Source: Symsagittifera roscoffensis (Eukaryota; Xenacoelomorpha; Acoela; Convolutidae). Taken from it: DNA of 60,000 nt. This document shows, in pieces, positions 31,437 to 42,699 of the stretch. How positions within the stretch are numbered: the first letter of the stretch is position 1; each line of letters begins with the position of its first letter. The notes under the pieces are model-generated. The model had not been told where the DNA came from. It was given only the letters and a program-made list of their open reading frames with translations, and ran no database searches. A program made the translations under genes and the position numbers. The stretch lies in contig NC_087071.1 of NCBI RefSeq assembly GCF_963678635.1, positions 42,424,153 through 42,484,152 on the forward strand, in the 5' to 3' direction.

Positions 31437-31962
31437 TTGTTCCGACTTTCGATACGAAAGTAACGGAATATTTGTGCTCGGGGTGGGTTTTTTTTTTCTT
31501 CAGACAAATTTCGACTTTTTAACTAGCCATTTGTGACGGAATTTTTTTTACATCATTCGAAAGGTATTGTTGTCCTGAGCTCAAATTTGAAAATATATTT
31601 CACCTGTGATCATTTTTTGTAAAGTTATGGGGGTTTAAAGATTGCCATTTTGGCCAATTTGGGACAATAAACGCGCGATATATTTCGCGCTATTAACGTG
31701 TAAGCTGAGAGTTAATCCGTCTTAGAAATCGTTCCAAATAGGTTAAAAGAAGCTTATTCGCCATAATTGGTTTGTTACAAGGAGCTAAATCTATCCTTTT
31801 GTATTTTGTATGGCGTGTGGGGGGATGATTTTCATAAAAAATTTCAAATTTTAGAAAAAAAATTGATTTTGTTTTATTTCCTTGAATTTTATAATGTTTT
31901 TACTGCTCCATAAACCTGAAAAGGCAGTCGGAACATTCAGGGCTTCGCCCTGATACGAGCAG
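31437..31962 (+). mobile_element. HINE-like family 3, copy D
   Basis: TGTTCCGACT at 31438-31447 and its inverted partner AGTCGGAACA (31926-31935) bound the element. A 3' hairpin CAGGGC-TTC-GCCCTG lies at 31938-31952, then 'atacgagcagt'. A small hairpin TTCG-ATA-CGAA follows the 5' repeat. Nearly full-length homologue of 58590-59125. No coding capacity. Confidence 0.75.
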
Positions 31963-33072
31963 TCGTGTTGGCTTTTTTTCTCAATCTGTTCAATAGTATT
32001 CGCGCAAGTAAGCTTTTCTAATATAATCATTTAATTTTGGAGATGGTAAGGTTTTAAACTTTGAATTAGCAAATGAAAATGTTGTTAAATCGGAATTGAT
32101 GTTACGCTGATATTCTACTTGTTTTTAGCTTTGAATGTTGTGTTCATCAATTTTTTTGAGTCTCTGCGTATTTTATTTTCAAACACTTTTCTACTTTTGA
32201 TTTATCTCGTTGCAAATTGTATTTCATATGTTCGTTTTTATTTCATACCTCTTTTTCGGTTTTTGATCCAAATTCTTCTATTGAAATTGATAACTTTGAA
32301 ACGAATTAATTGTTTAAATGACCAATTTTGCAATCAGTATTTGTTCCAGTTGAGCTAATGGCATCTTTTGTTTCACTGTGAAATATTTCCTCCCATGTTC
32401 GAGTTTTTCCGAATATGAAATGATCTTTTTTACGTAATCCATCTCTAATGTTTTATTCAAACAATTTTTCATTTTTTTTTATTGAACGAGGTTTTGATGA
32501 ACGAATAGGGGGTTTGTGTTTATGTTTCTGCTTGTTCTTTGGTAAAATCATGAAATTTTGTTTTTTGTGAGCCATCGAGTGTTTGGTTTTTCGATATGGT
32601 ATTTTTCTTCTGTGCACCAATTTTTCTACAGATTGACTCGAGTCTGATATGCAGGGTTGATCTTTTTTCAAAGTTTTATCAAGACATTTCGCACTTCACT
32701 CATTATTAGTTTCGCAGTGTCTACCCGCACTCTTTTTCTGTGTTAATTTCCTTTCATTGATGTTGAGCTTAACCCACACTTTTATATTAGTTAACTGATT
32801 AATTTTAATATTCTGTTTTAGACTTTTCTAATTGCCTGCTTTAGTACCGGCGGTTTCACTTACCGCTTCAATAGTTTTAAGGTGTTGTTTCAGTAAATTT
32901 TTAGTTTTTGTAGCATTTTCGAGGTTATCTGGAAAATCTTCTAGGCTTAATATATTAATAGCTAGGTTTATTTCACAAATTCGCGGGAACGGGGTTACTC
33001 CGCGTATGTCTAATTAAAAACTTGTTGTCAAAGTTACTTCCGCCTGTGCTTCTGTTTGTTCCTCCGACGCAA
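31963..33072. other. T-rich stretch, no gene confirmed
   Basis: A Lys/Pro-rich minus-strand frame (32453-32671: HRRKIPYRKTKHSM, then NKQKHKHKPPIR) may be another retroelement gag remnant. Nothing else can be named. Confidence 0.3.
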
Positions 33073-33148
33073 CTTAAGTCTTAACTAATTTAATAACTCT
33101 AGCCTAAGTCTTAACTAACTTAATAACTCTAATAACTAACTTAATAAA
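33073..33148. repeat. Short minisatellite, ~30-bp period
   Basis: 'taagtcttaactaa(t/c)ttaataactcta' occurs twice with a partial third copy, directly before the (TTG)n array region. Confidence 0.7.
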
Positions 33149-33351
33149 AAGAAAAAGTACTGGGGCTGTTTTTAACAACTATTTTGGAAGAAGCGCATGA
33201 TTGATTTTCATTTCTTTTATTTAATAGTTTTGAAAAATCCAAACACGACGCAAAAAAACCTGAACTGTGGTAACAGCAAATTACCAAATTTCGTTCGAGT
33301 TTTTTTACAGATTTTTTTTTGTTTTTTTTTCTTCAAAAATCACTGTTATAC

Positions 33352-33577
<226 letters not shown>

Positions 33578-33599
33578 ACTTTTTGTTGTTTTTGTTGTT

Positions 33600-35906
33600 C
33601 GTAGCGTTGAAAAAGTGTTTTTGTTGAAAGTTGACGTTGATTGGGTAGATATATTTTCGGAGCGTTATTTTGGTCAGACGATTGAATTATTGATGAAATT
33701 ACTGCTGATTAGAAAATTGAGAATTGCTATTGCTGAACATTTTTTTTGGTTTGATAGTAGATGCTTAATCAAAGTTGATTTATTTTGTATCTGAGGTGGT
33801 CGAAATTGACTTGAGAGTATAAAGTTTTCACTTTTCGTTCTAGACTACGTACGTTTTTTTTGGGTTATATTGTAAACTTTTAATAATTCTGCTACAATAA
33901 TTGCACAAGTAAAAACCGAAAAAAAATAACTTGGAAATCAAATCGAATGACGATAATTATCATATGCCATAAACAATTATCGGCTCAAACATCCTGTTTT
34001 GTTTTTTACTTTCTGGAGCATATAACCTATGAGTTGTTTGCCCTCAATTTGATTGACTTAATTTTTTCAAGTTTTACTTTTGCATTTTTGTAGCTCGACA
34101 CTTTTAGATTACGATCTCGGAGCTCAAGCTTTTGTTCAAGTATCTTAATATTTCAAAGTTCATTCGCTTATGTTTTTTAATTGGAAAAAAATATGTTAAA
34201 TATATCTATAAATTCTTAAAACAATTTACTTGAAAATGCGCGGTTCAAATAACCACAAAATTTGAATATGAAATTTGAAGAAAACTTTTGATAAGCAGAT
34301 AATTTTGCGTCGCTATACCTGCCTTAGAGACTTTGATCCAATTTGTTTATTTTGTTGTTAAATTTTTTTGCCAATTCAACAACAAAACATTGCTTCTTTT
34401 TTTGCAGAACCGTTTACTTTGCACATCTAAAGGTTAAAAAGTTTGATGTAAAATCGAAAAAAAGAGGCGCTAAAAAAACTAGTTCTTGTGACCAGTTTTT
34501 TTTATAACCACATACTTTTGTAAAACCTTTTTTCATGCCCAAACTCGTTAAGGTAGAACTTGTTCAAAAAATGTATATTCTTATGTATATTTTTTTAAAT
34601 CTCGCAATGGTTTTTGTGGGTAGTTTTTTGCCCGTTCGGAGGTTTTAGTTTACAACTCGCAGTATTTTTTGAAATTGTGGTCTTTTTAAATCTAATTTGA
34701 AAAAGACTAATTTGAAGTAAAGAAGAAAAAGTGGATTGGATTAAATCGGGCAAGGTTATTAAAGTAAACAGAATGAAATACTACATAGTAAGCATCGAAT
34801 TTTTTTTTTTGAGCAGATAGGATCAATGTGTTGCATCGCGTTTTTCTCTTCTTTATTATCTTTTATCATATGCCGAAACTCACAGATCACATTCTGATTT
34901 TCCTTTCAGGAGCTTGAACTTCGGACTATTTTTCGTCATTGTTAAAACAGTCGAACAATGTGAACGGAACAAAACTTACAAAATTTTTCTGGTGGTGTGA
35001 GGAGGAAGTGCGTAATTTATTTCGCTAGTTACTCTCAATAAAAGTTGTTTACCCTGGATAAACTACTGAAAATTTGCTTACCTTGTTGTAATTGGGACAG
35101 AAGCTGTTAAAGGAAGTTTAATTTCAAAAATATTTACAAAAACAAGGCACGGTTCAAATAATCACAAAAAAAATATAAAATATAAGAAAAAATAGAGGGT
35201 AAATTAGAGATGAAGCAGATAAAACTAGTGGAAAACTGGTTATCTATATTTTTTGCTATCTAATTTCTATCTATATATATTTTTTATGTTGGAAAATATC
35301 TAATTTTTTTGTTTGTCAGAATTTTTTTTTTCAAAATATCTGCATCAACAAAATGGGACACAATAACCACTAGATGCGCAAACAAACAGTTAATGCAATC
35401 TGTACGCTTGGTTTTTGAAAACGTGTCTAATCAATACAAAATAATAGCTTACTTTTAGTATAGTCGTTCAATTTGCACGAGCAAAGTAAGAATGTTTGTT
35501 ATAATATCAAAAAAAAAATCGCTCATACTAGTTATTATGGTCAAAATTTACAACCAATGAAAAATTTTTTCTCTTTCTTAAGCTTTTTCAGCAAAAAAAG
35601 CTTTCTATGAGTGTTTTTTTTTCAAACAATGGCTTTTAAAATTAAATTAGCCGAGGTTCTCTGTAACCCGATTACTAATTTGATTCTGAACTCAACTTTT
35701 TTAACAACTGATTTTTGAGTTTAAAAATGGTTTCTTTAGAATTGTAAGCGAGTTGAAGAATGTATTTTAGTTACTACTGACAAAATTAATCAATTTATTT
35801 TCGTTTGTTTATATTGGTGCTTTTTTGGGCTTTTAGATAACTCATTAAACACTTTACAAGTAACTGACGATATATCCAGGAAAGTGCGTTTTAACTGCAC
35901 TGTTTT
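33600..35906. other. AT-rich intergenic sequence, no gene seen
   Basis: Long A- and T-runs, no exon-like stretch on either strand. 'gcgcggttcaaataaccacaaaat' near 34238 recurs at about 35147 (ggcacggttcaaataatcacaaaa), so a weak ~0.9-kb duplication may be hidden here. Confidence 0.35.
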
Positions 35907-36286
35907 ATTGTATTCAGGGGCGGATTTAGGGGGGTCCCCCCTTTGGTACTTTTTAAGAAATCCATTTTTGGCCGACCAACCCTAAAATTTTTCTAAAGGC
36001 GCCTTTAGCGCCAATTTATACTAATTTTGAGGGGGAGCGCGCCAAAAAACGCGTTTTTTTTGTCAAAATTTTCCAAAAAGTGCCCAAAAACGGCTTTTTT
36101 GACCGGTTTTTTCAAAAAACTGCCTGCGGCGCAGAAAATTTGGCCAAAACAGGGTCTTTTTACTGCTTTGGGAGAGCTCGGAAAATCAATCTGATCGACT
36201 TAAAAAAAAGGTCGTCCAAAATTTCGAAAATTTTTGGAAAATCCGCCCCCCCTCGAGAAAATCCTAGATCCGCCCCTGATTGTATT
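35907..36286 (+). mobile_element. hAT-superfamily MITE with 8-bp TSD
   Basis: The element proper is 35915-36278 (364 bp). Left end CAGGGGCGGATTTAGG, right end CCTAGATCCGCCCCTG, inverted to each other. Both sides are flanked by the same 8 bases, ATTGTATT (35907-35914 and 36279-36286). An 8-bp target duplication and CAGGG termini are diagnostic of hAT. It encodes no transposase, so it moved in trans. Related pieces are at 16873-17131, 19310-19497 and 52185-52330. Confidence 0.92.
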
Positions 36287-36591
36287 AAAAAGATTTCATT
36301 GACTTTTGAAAACACAAAGTACGGCATTGAATGTTGCTGTACCTCGTGTTTTGACATAGTTTTGTAAAGAAAAAATCTGTATTGATGATGTTTTTGACTC
36401 GCTTTTTTTCAATATGAAACAGTAAAGTTTCAAAGCGCCCCAACATTTTATTAAAATAGATGCAAACTCTAATTTTGCTGAATTTCATAACTGAAGCATA
36501 TCAATGTCCAGAATTTTTCGCAGCGGTGTAGAAAAAAAGGTATCCGAGTGAAGATACGTTAGAATCAAAGTTTCGACAAAACTTGTTTCAG

Positions 36592-36704
36592 GTTTTGGCT
36601 ATGATGCCATGTTTTCCTCAATTAAGTGGACGAACCACTAAAGAAAATGTGAATTTAAACTCGTGTTTTGAAGGCCAAATGGAGGATATGTTTTTTAGAC
36701 CCAG
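36592..36704 (+). CDS. Candidate internal exon of unknown gene
   Basis: Bounded by 'acttgtttcag' and a consensus donor CCCAG|GTAAGT. One frame is open across all 113 bp: VLAMMPCFPQLSGRTTKENV, continuing through FEGQMEDMFFRPR; the other two frames have stops. Base composition is less AT-rich than the flanks. It leaves with two bases of a codon (AG), which fits the entry phase of the candidate terminal exon at 41235 (splice gives Arg). The family is not recognised. Confidence 0.5.
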
Positions 36705-38039
36705 GTAAGTTTTAAACTTAAATAATTTTGTTCCACATGCTTCTTCAAGGATTTTCGGAACATCCGATACCTTATTGGTTTGAGTAGTTCTATTCAATTA
36801 GCTGCCAATTGAAAGCAATACGTATTTGCTGATTTCTGTATTCTTATAAGACACTCGTAATGACAAGGCCGATGAGAAATTGTCATAAACATCGCTAGAA
36901 ATTAACAACTATGTTTCATTAGTTTGTTTGCGAAACTAGTCTCATCTGAAAATTTTCCAATCTCAGATAACTGAAGACTATCACTTTTATGCACAGTTTT
37001 GTGAAACCACAGACATGTGTATTTGATTAATTAGAACAATGCTCGGTCATCTTGACTCACTTAGCGATTTCTCTTAAGCTATAAGTCTGATTTTTTTCCA
37101 AAAGGAGAAATTATTACAGTAGCAGCCGAACTATTATGAACGGATATAATAAAACAAATTAGAGTTCAAAGGATAAAAAAATTGTTTCATGAATACCACT
37201 CTTTGTGTAGTGGGATTTTTATCTTAGTTTTCACATCCGTTCCAATTGTTCATTGATCACTGTAGTCCGCAACTAGATTAATGGTTGAGCCACTAGTTGG
37301 TTATTTCAACCAATTCCTATCAGGGTCTTGGGTAGTCAGTAGTTCTCGATCTGCGTTTTCAGGCATCCAGCTTAAAATTATTTTAAAATATTATCGCCTA
37401 CTAAAAATTTTTTATTGAATGCATTTTGATCTTGCTCTTCCTGCTAGATCCTGCTCTTGGGGACAATCTACAAGTGTGTTTTTTTAAAACTAAAAAGTCA
37501 ATTATTTTCAATTTTTTTATTGCGCAAATTTGTAGGTTTTATAAAGATCAGCGTCTTTTGATCTGTTTAAAAATAAATGGCTACTTATCGGTTTGTTGTC
37601 CGCTTTTAGGGGCAGGACAAAATGAGCAATCTTGTTTTTTTTTGATATCCGATAGAATAGTATAAAAAAGCAACGGGTTTACTTCATAGAATTCGACCTT
37701 GAAAAAATAGCTAAAATCGGTTCAGTTTTAAAAAAACTAGGAAAAATTAGGTTGAAACACTGAGGATTTTTGGCTTAAAAAGAAAATCTATTTTGATGTT
37801 TGGGCAAAGTAAAATTATAAAAGAGTCTTAGGTAAAAATTTAAGACACAAACCTGCTATGTTAGTGTAGTATTTGCAACACCACAACTCAAGCTTTTTGA
37901 AAAAAAAAGTTTTAACAGTTGTTCAATACAAACAGTTAAATTGTCATCAAACAATTAACATAAATCGTCAAATGGATATTGAGTAACTATTTGATAAGAA
38001 AAGGATGCATATTAATGAAAAAATATATATAGTTTATTT

Positions 38040-39310
38040 TCAAAAACATCTAGTTCTTTTCAAATTTTAAGGTTCTTCTTGGAGGCCTTCAATTCTTTGT
38101 CTGTTCATTTATATACTGGAACATCCTTTGAGCCACTTGATCTTTGTGTTAGTCATCGCCATCAATTTTGGATCGCAGCCTTCAGGCTTGGGTTTTGATC
38201 GAACTCTTCCGTCGGTTAAATGTGCCATGAGCCTTCCGTGCTTCTCCTTGTGCTGAGTTTTTATTTGGTAAATGTTGTTGACAACTAGTTTTTTCGCAAA
38301 ATCAAACTCAGTGCCAGAAGAAGCACGGAAGGCTCATCTCGCAGTTTTAACCGACGGAAGACTTCGATCAAAACCCAAGCCTGAAAGCTGCAAACCAGAA
38401 TTGATGGCGATGACTAACACAAAGATCAAGTGGCTCAAAGGATGTTCCAGGATATAAATGAACAGCAAAGAATTGAAGGCTCATCGCACATTTAGCCGAA
38501 GGAAGAGTTCTTCTTGCGCTGAGTTTGGTTTTGCAAAAAAAATAGTTGTCAACATTAACCAAATAAAAAGAGAAATTGAGACGTTTTTCCAGCGAAATTT
38601 ATCATTAAACACTGTGTTTTAAAGTTGATATCGAAACGAAACCAACAAAACATGACGCAAAAAGACACCCGAACAACAGTATAAGTAAATAAATAACGTT
38701 AGCTAAAAATCGCGGGTTGTTTTGTGTCGCTGTCCTTAGTCCGTGTACATACAAAACTTTGTTTTTGAGTTCGAGAAAATTTTTTTCCCATAGTTAATTG
38801 ATAATGAGTTTTTATTGTTAGCGTTTTCAGAATTTTTTGTGCTTTAGCGCTTTTATGCTTGCGCGCACTAAATAAATATCACTGAATTGGTTACTTGTCT
38901 AAAATTTTGAGTCCCAAAAGCTGCAAAAAGCCACCAATATTTTTTGTTTGGCTCAAAAATTAAATTGGTGCCATGAGTTTTAACGGCTAGATATAGTCAC
39001 CAGCATTAGTTTTATTGCCATTAATCTACAATGGGATTAGTAGAAACTTTTGCTGGCTCCTTTTTTTTTAAATCAAAACTGGCGCAAAATGGTAGTCAGT
39101 TTATTGAGAATGCAAGAGATGAGATTATACTTTTGAAAAACTTCTGCTAACTTACAATTTTTGTAACAATAAGCATATGCGACGTTAAAAAATGATTACA
39201 ACGGTCCCTCTGTAAGCCTTAACCCATTCCTTTTGTAGATAGATTGCTGTTCATTACACAAACCTATATTATCATCAAACTTTTTATATAGCTCATCAAA
39301 TGGTCAATGG
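38040..39310. repeat. Repeat unit 1, containing an inverted repeat
   Basis: The arms 38086-38261 and 38304-38480 are reverse complements (ccttcaattctttg ... caaagaattgaagg; gccttccgtgcttct ... agaagcacggaaggc). The following ~800 bp ('actgtgttttaaagttgat', 'atagtcaccagcatta', 'tattatcatcaaac') is repeated in order at 39840-40825. The right arm reads DGRLRSKPKPESCKPELMA in one frame. Confidence 0.7.
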
Positions 39311-39394
39311 TTAACGATTTAAAAAGAAATGGATACATAACAGAAAAAACTACTCCTTTTTTAATAATAGGAAACAACTATTTCAATTACTTTT

Positions 39395-39625
39395 TTTTAG
39401 TATTTCTCCGGGAGGCCTTCATTCCTTTATTTCAATCCTAGAGTGTCCTTTGAGCCACTACCTTGATCTTTTTGGTGTTGATCACACTTGGTTCCGGGTT
39501 GCTCCTTTAAGCTTAGGTTTTGATCGTATTCATCCTGAAGGTGAATTTTCTGATGAAAGTTTTTTTTACTTCTTCTCTGATTTTGACTTGTGGTACCTTA
39601 ACAGGAAGTTTCCAATTCATGATCA
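39395..39625. repeat. Decayed partial copy of the 38-kb repeat head
   Basis: 'ggaggccttcattcctttat', 'gtcctttgagccac', 'ttgatctttttggtgttgatc' and 'taggttttgatcg' match 38082-38195 with more divergence than the copy at 39850. Confidence 0.55.
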
Positions 39626-39839
39626 TCTGCCAAGTATCAGTACACATTGATGTTTTATGTGTCTAACAGAATCTGATTATGGTCAATCTGATTGTGGTTA
39701 AGTAAACTCGCTCCGCCAATTTTTTCTTCAGTCGTGCAGGACATTCTTCATATTTCGCCTCGCCCAATTATTTTATTAAGTAGCGCTGCTCTGTAATAAA
39801 CAAATTTTTTAATTAATGAAAAACCCATTTTTTAATTTA

Positions 39840-40825
39840 ATTTTTTCAAAGGTCTTCTAGGAGGCCCTCAATCTTTCATTTAAATCATGAAACATCCCTT
39901 GAGCCACTTGATGCCTCTTCGTGGTAGTCATCACCATCAGTTCTGGATTGCAGCCTTCAGGCTTGGGATTTGATCGAACTCTTCCAACGGTCAAATTTGC
40001 GATGAGCCTTCCTTGTTTCTTCTTGCGCTGAGTTTGGTTTTGCGAAAAAACTAGTTGTCAACATTTACCAAATAAAAATAAAAATTAAGATTTTTTTTCA
40101 TCGAAATTGATTATTAAGCACTGTGTTTTAAAATTGATAACGAACGAAAGCAAACAAAAAATGACGCAAAAGGACAGCTGAACAACAAAATATCTGAAAA
40201 ACAACATTAATTATAAAAAATTCAACAGTCACGGTTATTTTCGATTCCTGGCACTAGTGCATGTACATAAAAAATACATTTCGTTTCGAGTCCGAGAAAA
40301 AAAATGTCCCTTAGATAAGTGATGATGCGCTTTTATTGTTGGCAGTGTGTTTCAGAAATTTTTTTGAAATTAAGCGTTTATAAGCCCGCGCTCAGTAAGT
40401 AAATATCACTGAATTGGTGGGTTGTCTAGAACTTCGAGGAGTAAACTGTAATAAAGTCCCAAAGGCTGCGAACAACTAATAATCATTTTTCGCCTTGACC
40501 TAAAACTAAAAGGGCGCCATGAGTTTCATCGTCTACATATAGTCACCAGCATTAAAATTATTGGCATGAATCTACGACTGGTGAGATCAAAATCTTTGCT
40601 CGCCCGTTTTTAAATCAATATTGGCAAAAATTAATGCCAATTTGTTCAGATTGTAAGAGATGAGATTTTCTGTCTGAAAGTATTTCTTCTAGTTGTACAG
40701 TTTTTGTAACTATGAGCATATGCGAAGCTTATAATTGGTTTCATTGGTCCTTTTGTAGGCACTAACTCGTCCCTTTTCTAGACAGTGTTCAATACACAAA
40801 CATATATTATCATCAAAAAATTATT
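39840..40825. repeat. Repeat unit 3, direct copy of unit 1
   Basis: Runs from 'ggtcttctaggaggccctcaat' to 'acatatattatcatcaaaa' in the same order as unit 1, but without the inverted second arm. In reverse the head reads VGRVRSNPKPEGCNPELMV then QVAQGMFHDLNERL. It shares the 'PKPE(G/S)C(N/K)PELM' sequence with unit 1, so a coding fragment was probably duplicated. Confidence 0.65.
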
Positions 40826-41234
40826 GAATTTTTGAGTTTTCTTGAATTTTCAGTAAAAATCGCTGAATTGGTGAGTTTTCCAGAATTTTGGGGAGCAAAC
40901 TGTAATAGAGTTCCTAAGGCTTATTTCTATTTCAATAATTTTTTCAAATTTCTAAAAGATGAAGCAAGTAAGCAAGGTTTTAAAAATTGTCTCTTGCACT
41001 TCTTAAAGTATCCTAATTGTTCAAAAAAAATAAAATTACTTTGTAATAATTTTTTGTTTAAAAACCAGGCAAATTCTAATAAGAGTATTGTTTGTTAAAA
41101 CATGGTATACATTGAGGGTAAATTTATGCACTTTTTCCGGTACGTACGACATAAAAACGAGTCCGTTTTTGGTAAAACTTTAAGTCCTGACTTTTTATAA
41201 GCAGCTTTGACCAAGAATGTTTTTTTTTGCTCAG

Positions 41235-41433
41235 GAGGCTGGGGTTATTCAAATCACCCAGATTTTCATCCAGAACCTCTCAAAAAAGTCCAACTACACT
41301 TAATTCAAAGCAAAGGAAAATTGGGCTTCCTTCGACTGTTGCTTCACTGCTGAAATCTTTTTTATTTAGAATAAAACCAGATGATTCATTAACCAAAATA
41401 TTGAAAAAAAAGTCAAGACATACAACAATTTAG
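41235..41433 (+). CDS. Candidate terminal exon of the same unknown gene
   Basis: Preceded by a strong acceptor (tttttttttgctcag). After one base completing the previous codon it reads RLGLFKSPRFSSRTSQKSPT, a Ser/Lys/Arg-rich basic tail, and ends at TAG 41431-41433. An AATAAA lies at 41642-41647. The reading frame joins that of 36592-36704 without a stop. Lys/Ser-rich C-termini occur in nuclear or cytoskeletal proteins, but I cannot assign one. Intermediate exons could exist. Confidence 0.45.
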
Positions 41434-41814
41434 TGTAAAAGTTTCAGGGAACGGTTCATTGCGCTTGAGATTTGTTCGAAATTAGAAAACCACAAAGCGA
41501 GACATTTTTCAAAATTAATCAATGATCTGCCAATATTTTGAGATAAATTTAAAAAATACTTTGAACTTCCTTGATTATTAAATTAAATTCAATGTATGTT
41601 CGAACCATTAACAAAAAAATATTAATATCAAAAACAATTTGAATAAATCAGATACTGTAAGGAATCAAAGCATTCAAAGTTTAAACCCAATGTTTGGTTA
41701 CGAACATTGAAGAAAACAAAAAAATTGACATGATTCTCAATTTAAAGTTGAAAGATGAAAAAAATCAGGATTCGAGTAAGGAAGAATATTTTGTCGAGAG
41801 TGAAAATATCAGAT

Positions 41815-42345
41815 TCAGTAGTTCAGATAGGATAACCTTTTGAATGGACGGATGTATCAAAATGAGATCGTCTCTGGTTTGAACTCCAGATTATGAAGAA
41901 CTGGCGCAACTCTCCTCTTTCTGTTGTAAAAACTTTGGTCATCTGTGCAGAGTACTCACCTGATATTCTTTTGATATGTTCAATATTTTTAATTCTTCCG
42001 AGTGTTTTCTCCATTCCGTTTTCAGTTTTGGATAGCATTTTCTCAAAATCGTTTTTTTGTTACTGCACCATTCCCTATCTTTGGGGCTCCTACAATCATG
42101 TAATGCCACTAAAACAGCCTCAGTTTTGCATACAAAAACACATTAATTCTACTTTTTGTAATCCCATCATTGTCTAGTTCTCTCATCTTCTGCATGTTTT
42201 TTGTATTTACAATCTCTATTCTGTTTATAGAGTAGTTCTCTTTGCTGCGTATAGACAAGTAAAGATTATTGTTTTTATCCTGTGTTGAATCATGCAATTC
42301 ATCACTATTTCCTCTCAATTCCCTTGAATACTATGTCTTTTGGAG
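41815..42345 (-). pseudogene. B-box gene paralogue, C-terminal remnant
   Basis: Homologous to the last part of the B-box gene at 26444: the minus strand reads SDELHDSTQDKNNN, then LYLSIRS and IEIVNTKNMQKMREL. The ends correspond ('gttcagataggataa', 'gtctctggtttgaact'). Stops and frame changes interrupt it. Its 5' end stops where a copy of the 3' flank of the gene begins (42355), so it is the truncated member of a tandem duplication. Confidence 0.7.
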
Positions 42346-42699
42346 CCTCAAAAAACTAAATAAACATCAAATCTATTTGGATGAAGTCAGCATAAGGTTC
42401 TGTAGGGGATGAAAACATCCAAAATCAAACCATGAGTTTGATTGCGACCACTAAAGGAAACGTTACAAATGAGTTGAGATTAGTAATATCCAACAAATTG
42501 GCAAAAAACTTGATATAAATTGGTGATGTTCGAAATCATCTAGCTCTAAAATCTTTTCATTAAATGATTTTTGATAAATTTCATTCCACAAAGCAAGGAC
42601 AAACAACTTCTGAAATAATGCTGATCCTCACATCAAAATTTTGTTATGACCTCAACAGAAAGTGAAACAGACTGAAAATTGAAAATCAGCATTCGAGTA

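Noticed and set aside
40832-41098. 88-codon + frame before the candidate terminal exon
   Set aside because: Overlaps the end of the 39840-40825 repeat, starts with a non-ATG codon, and no donor/acceptor pair fits its phase to the 36592 or 41235 exons.
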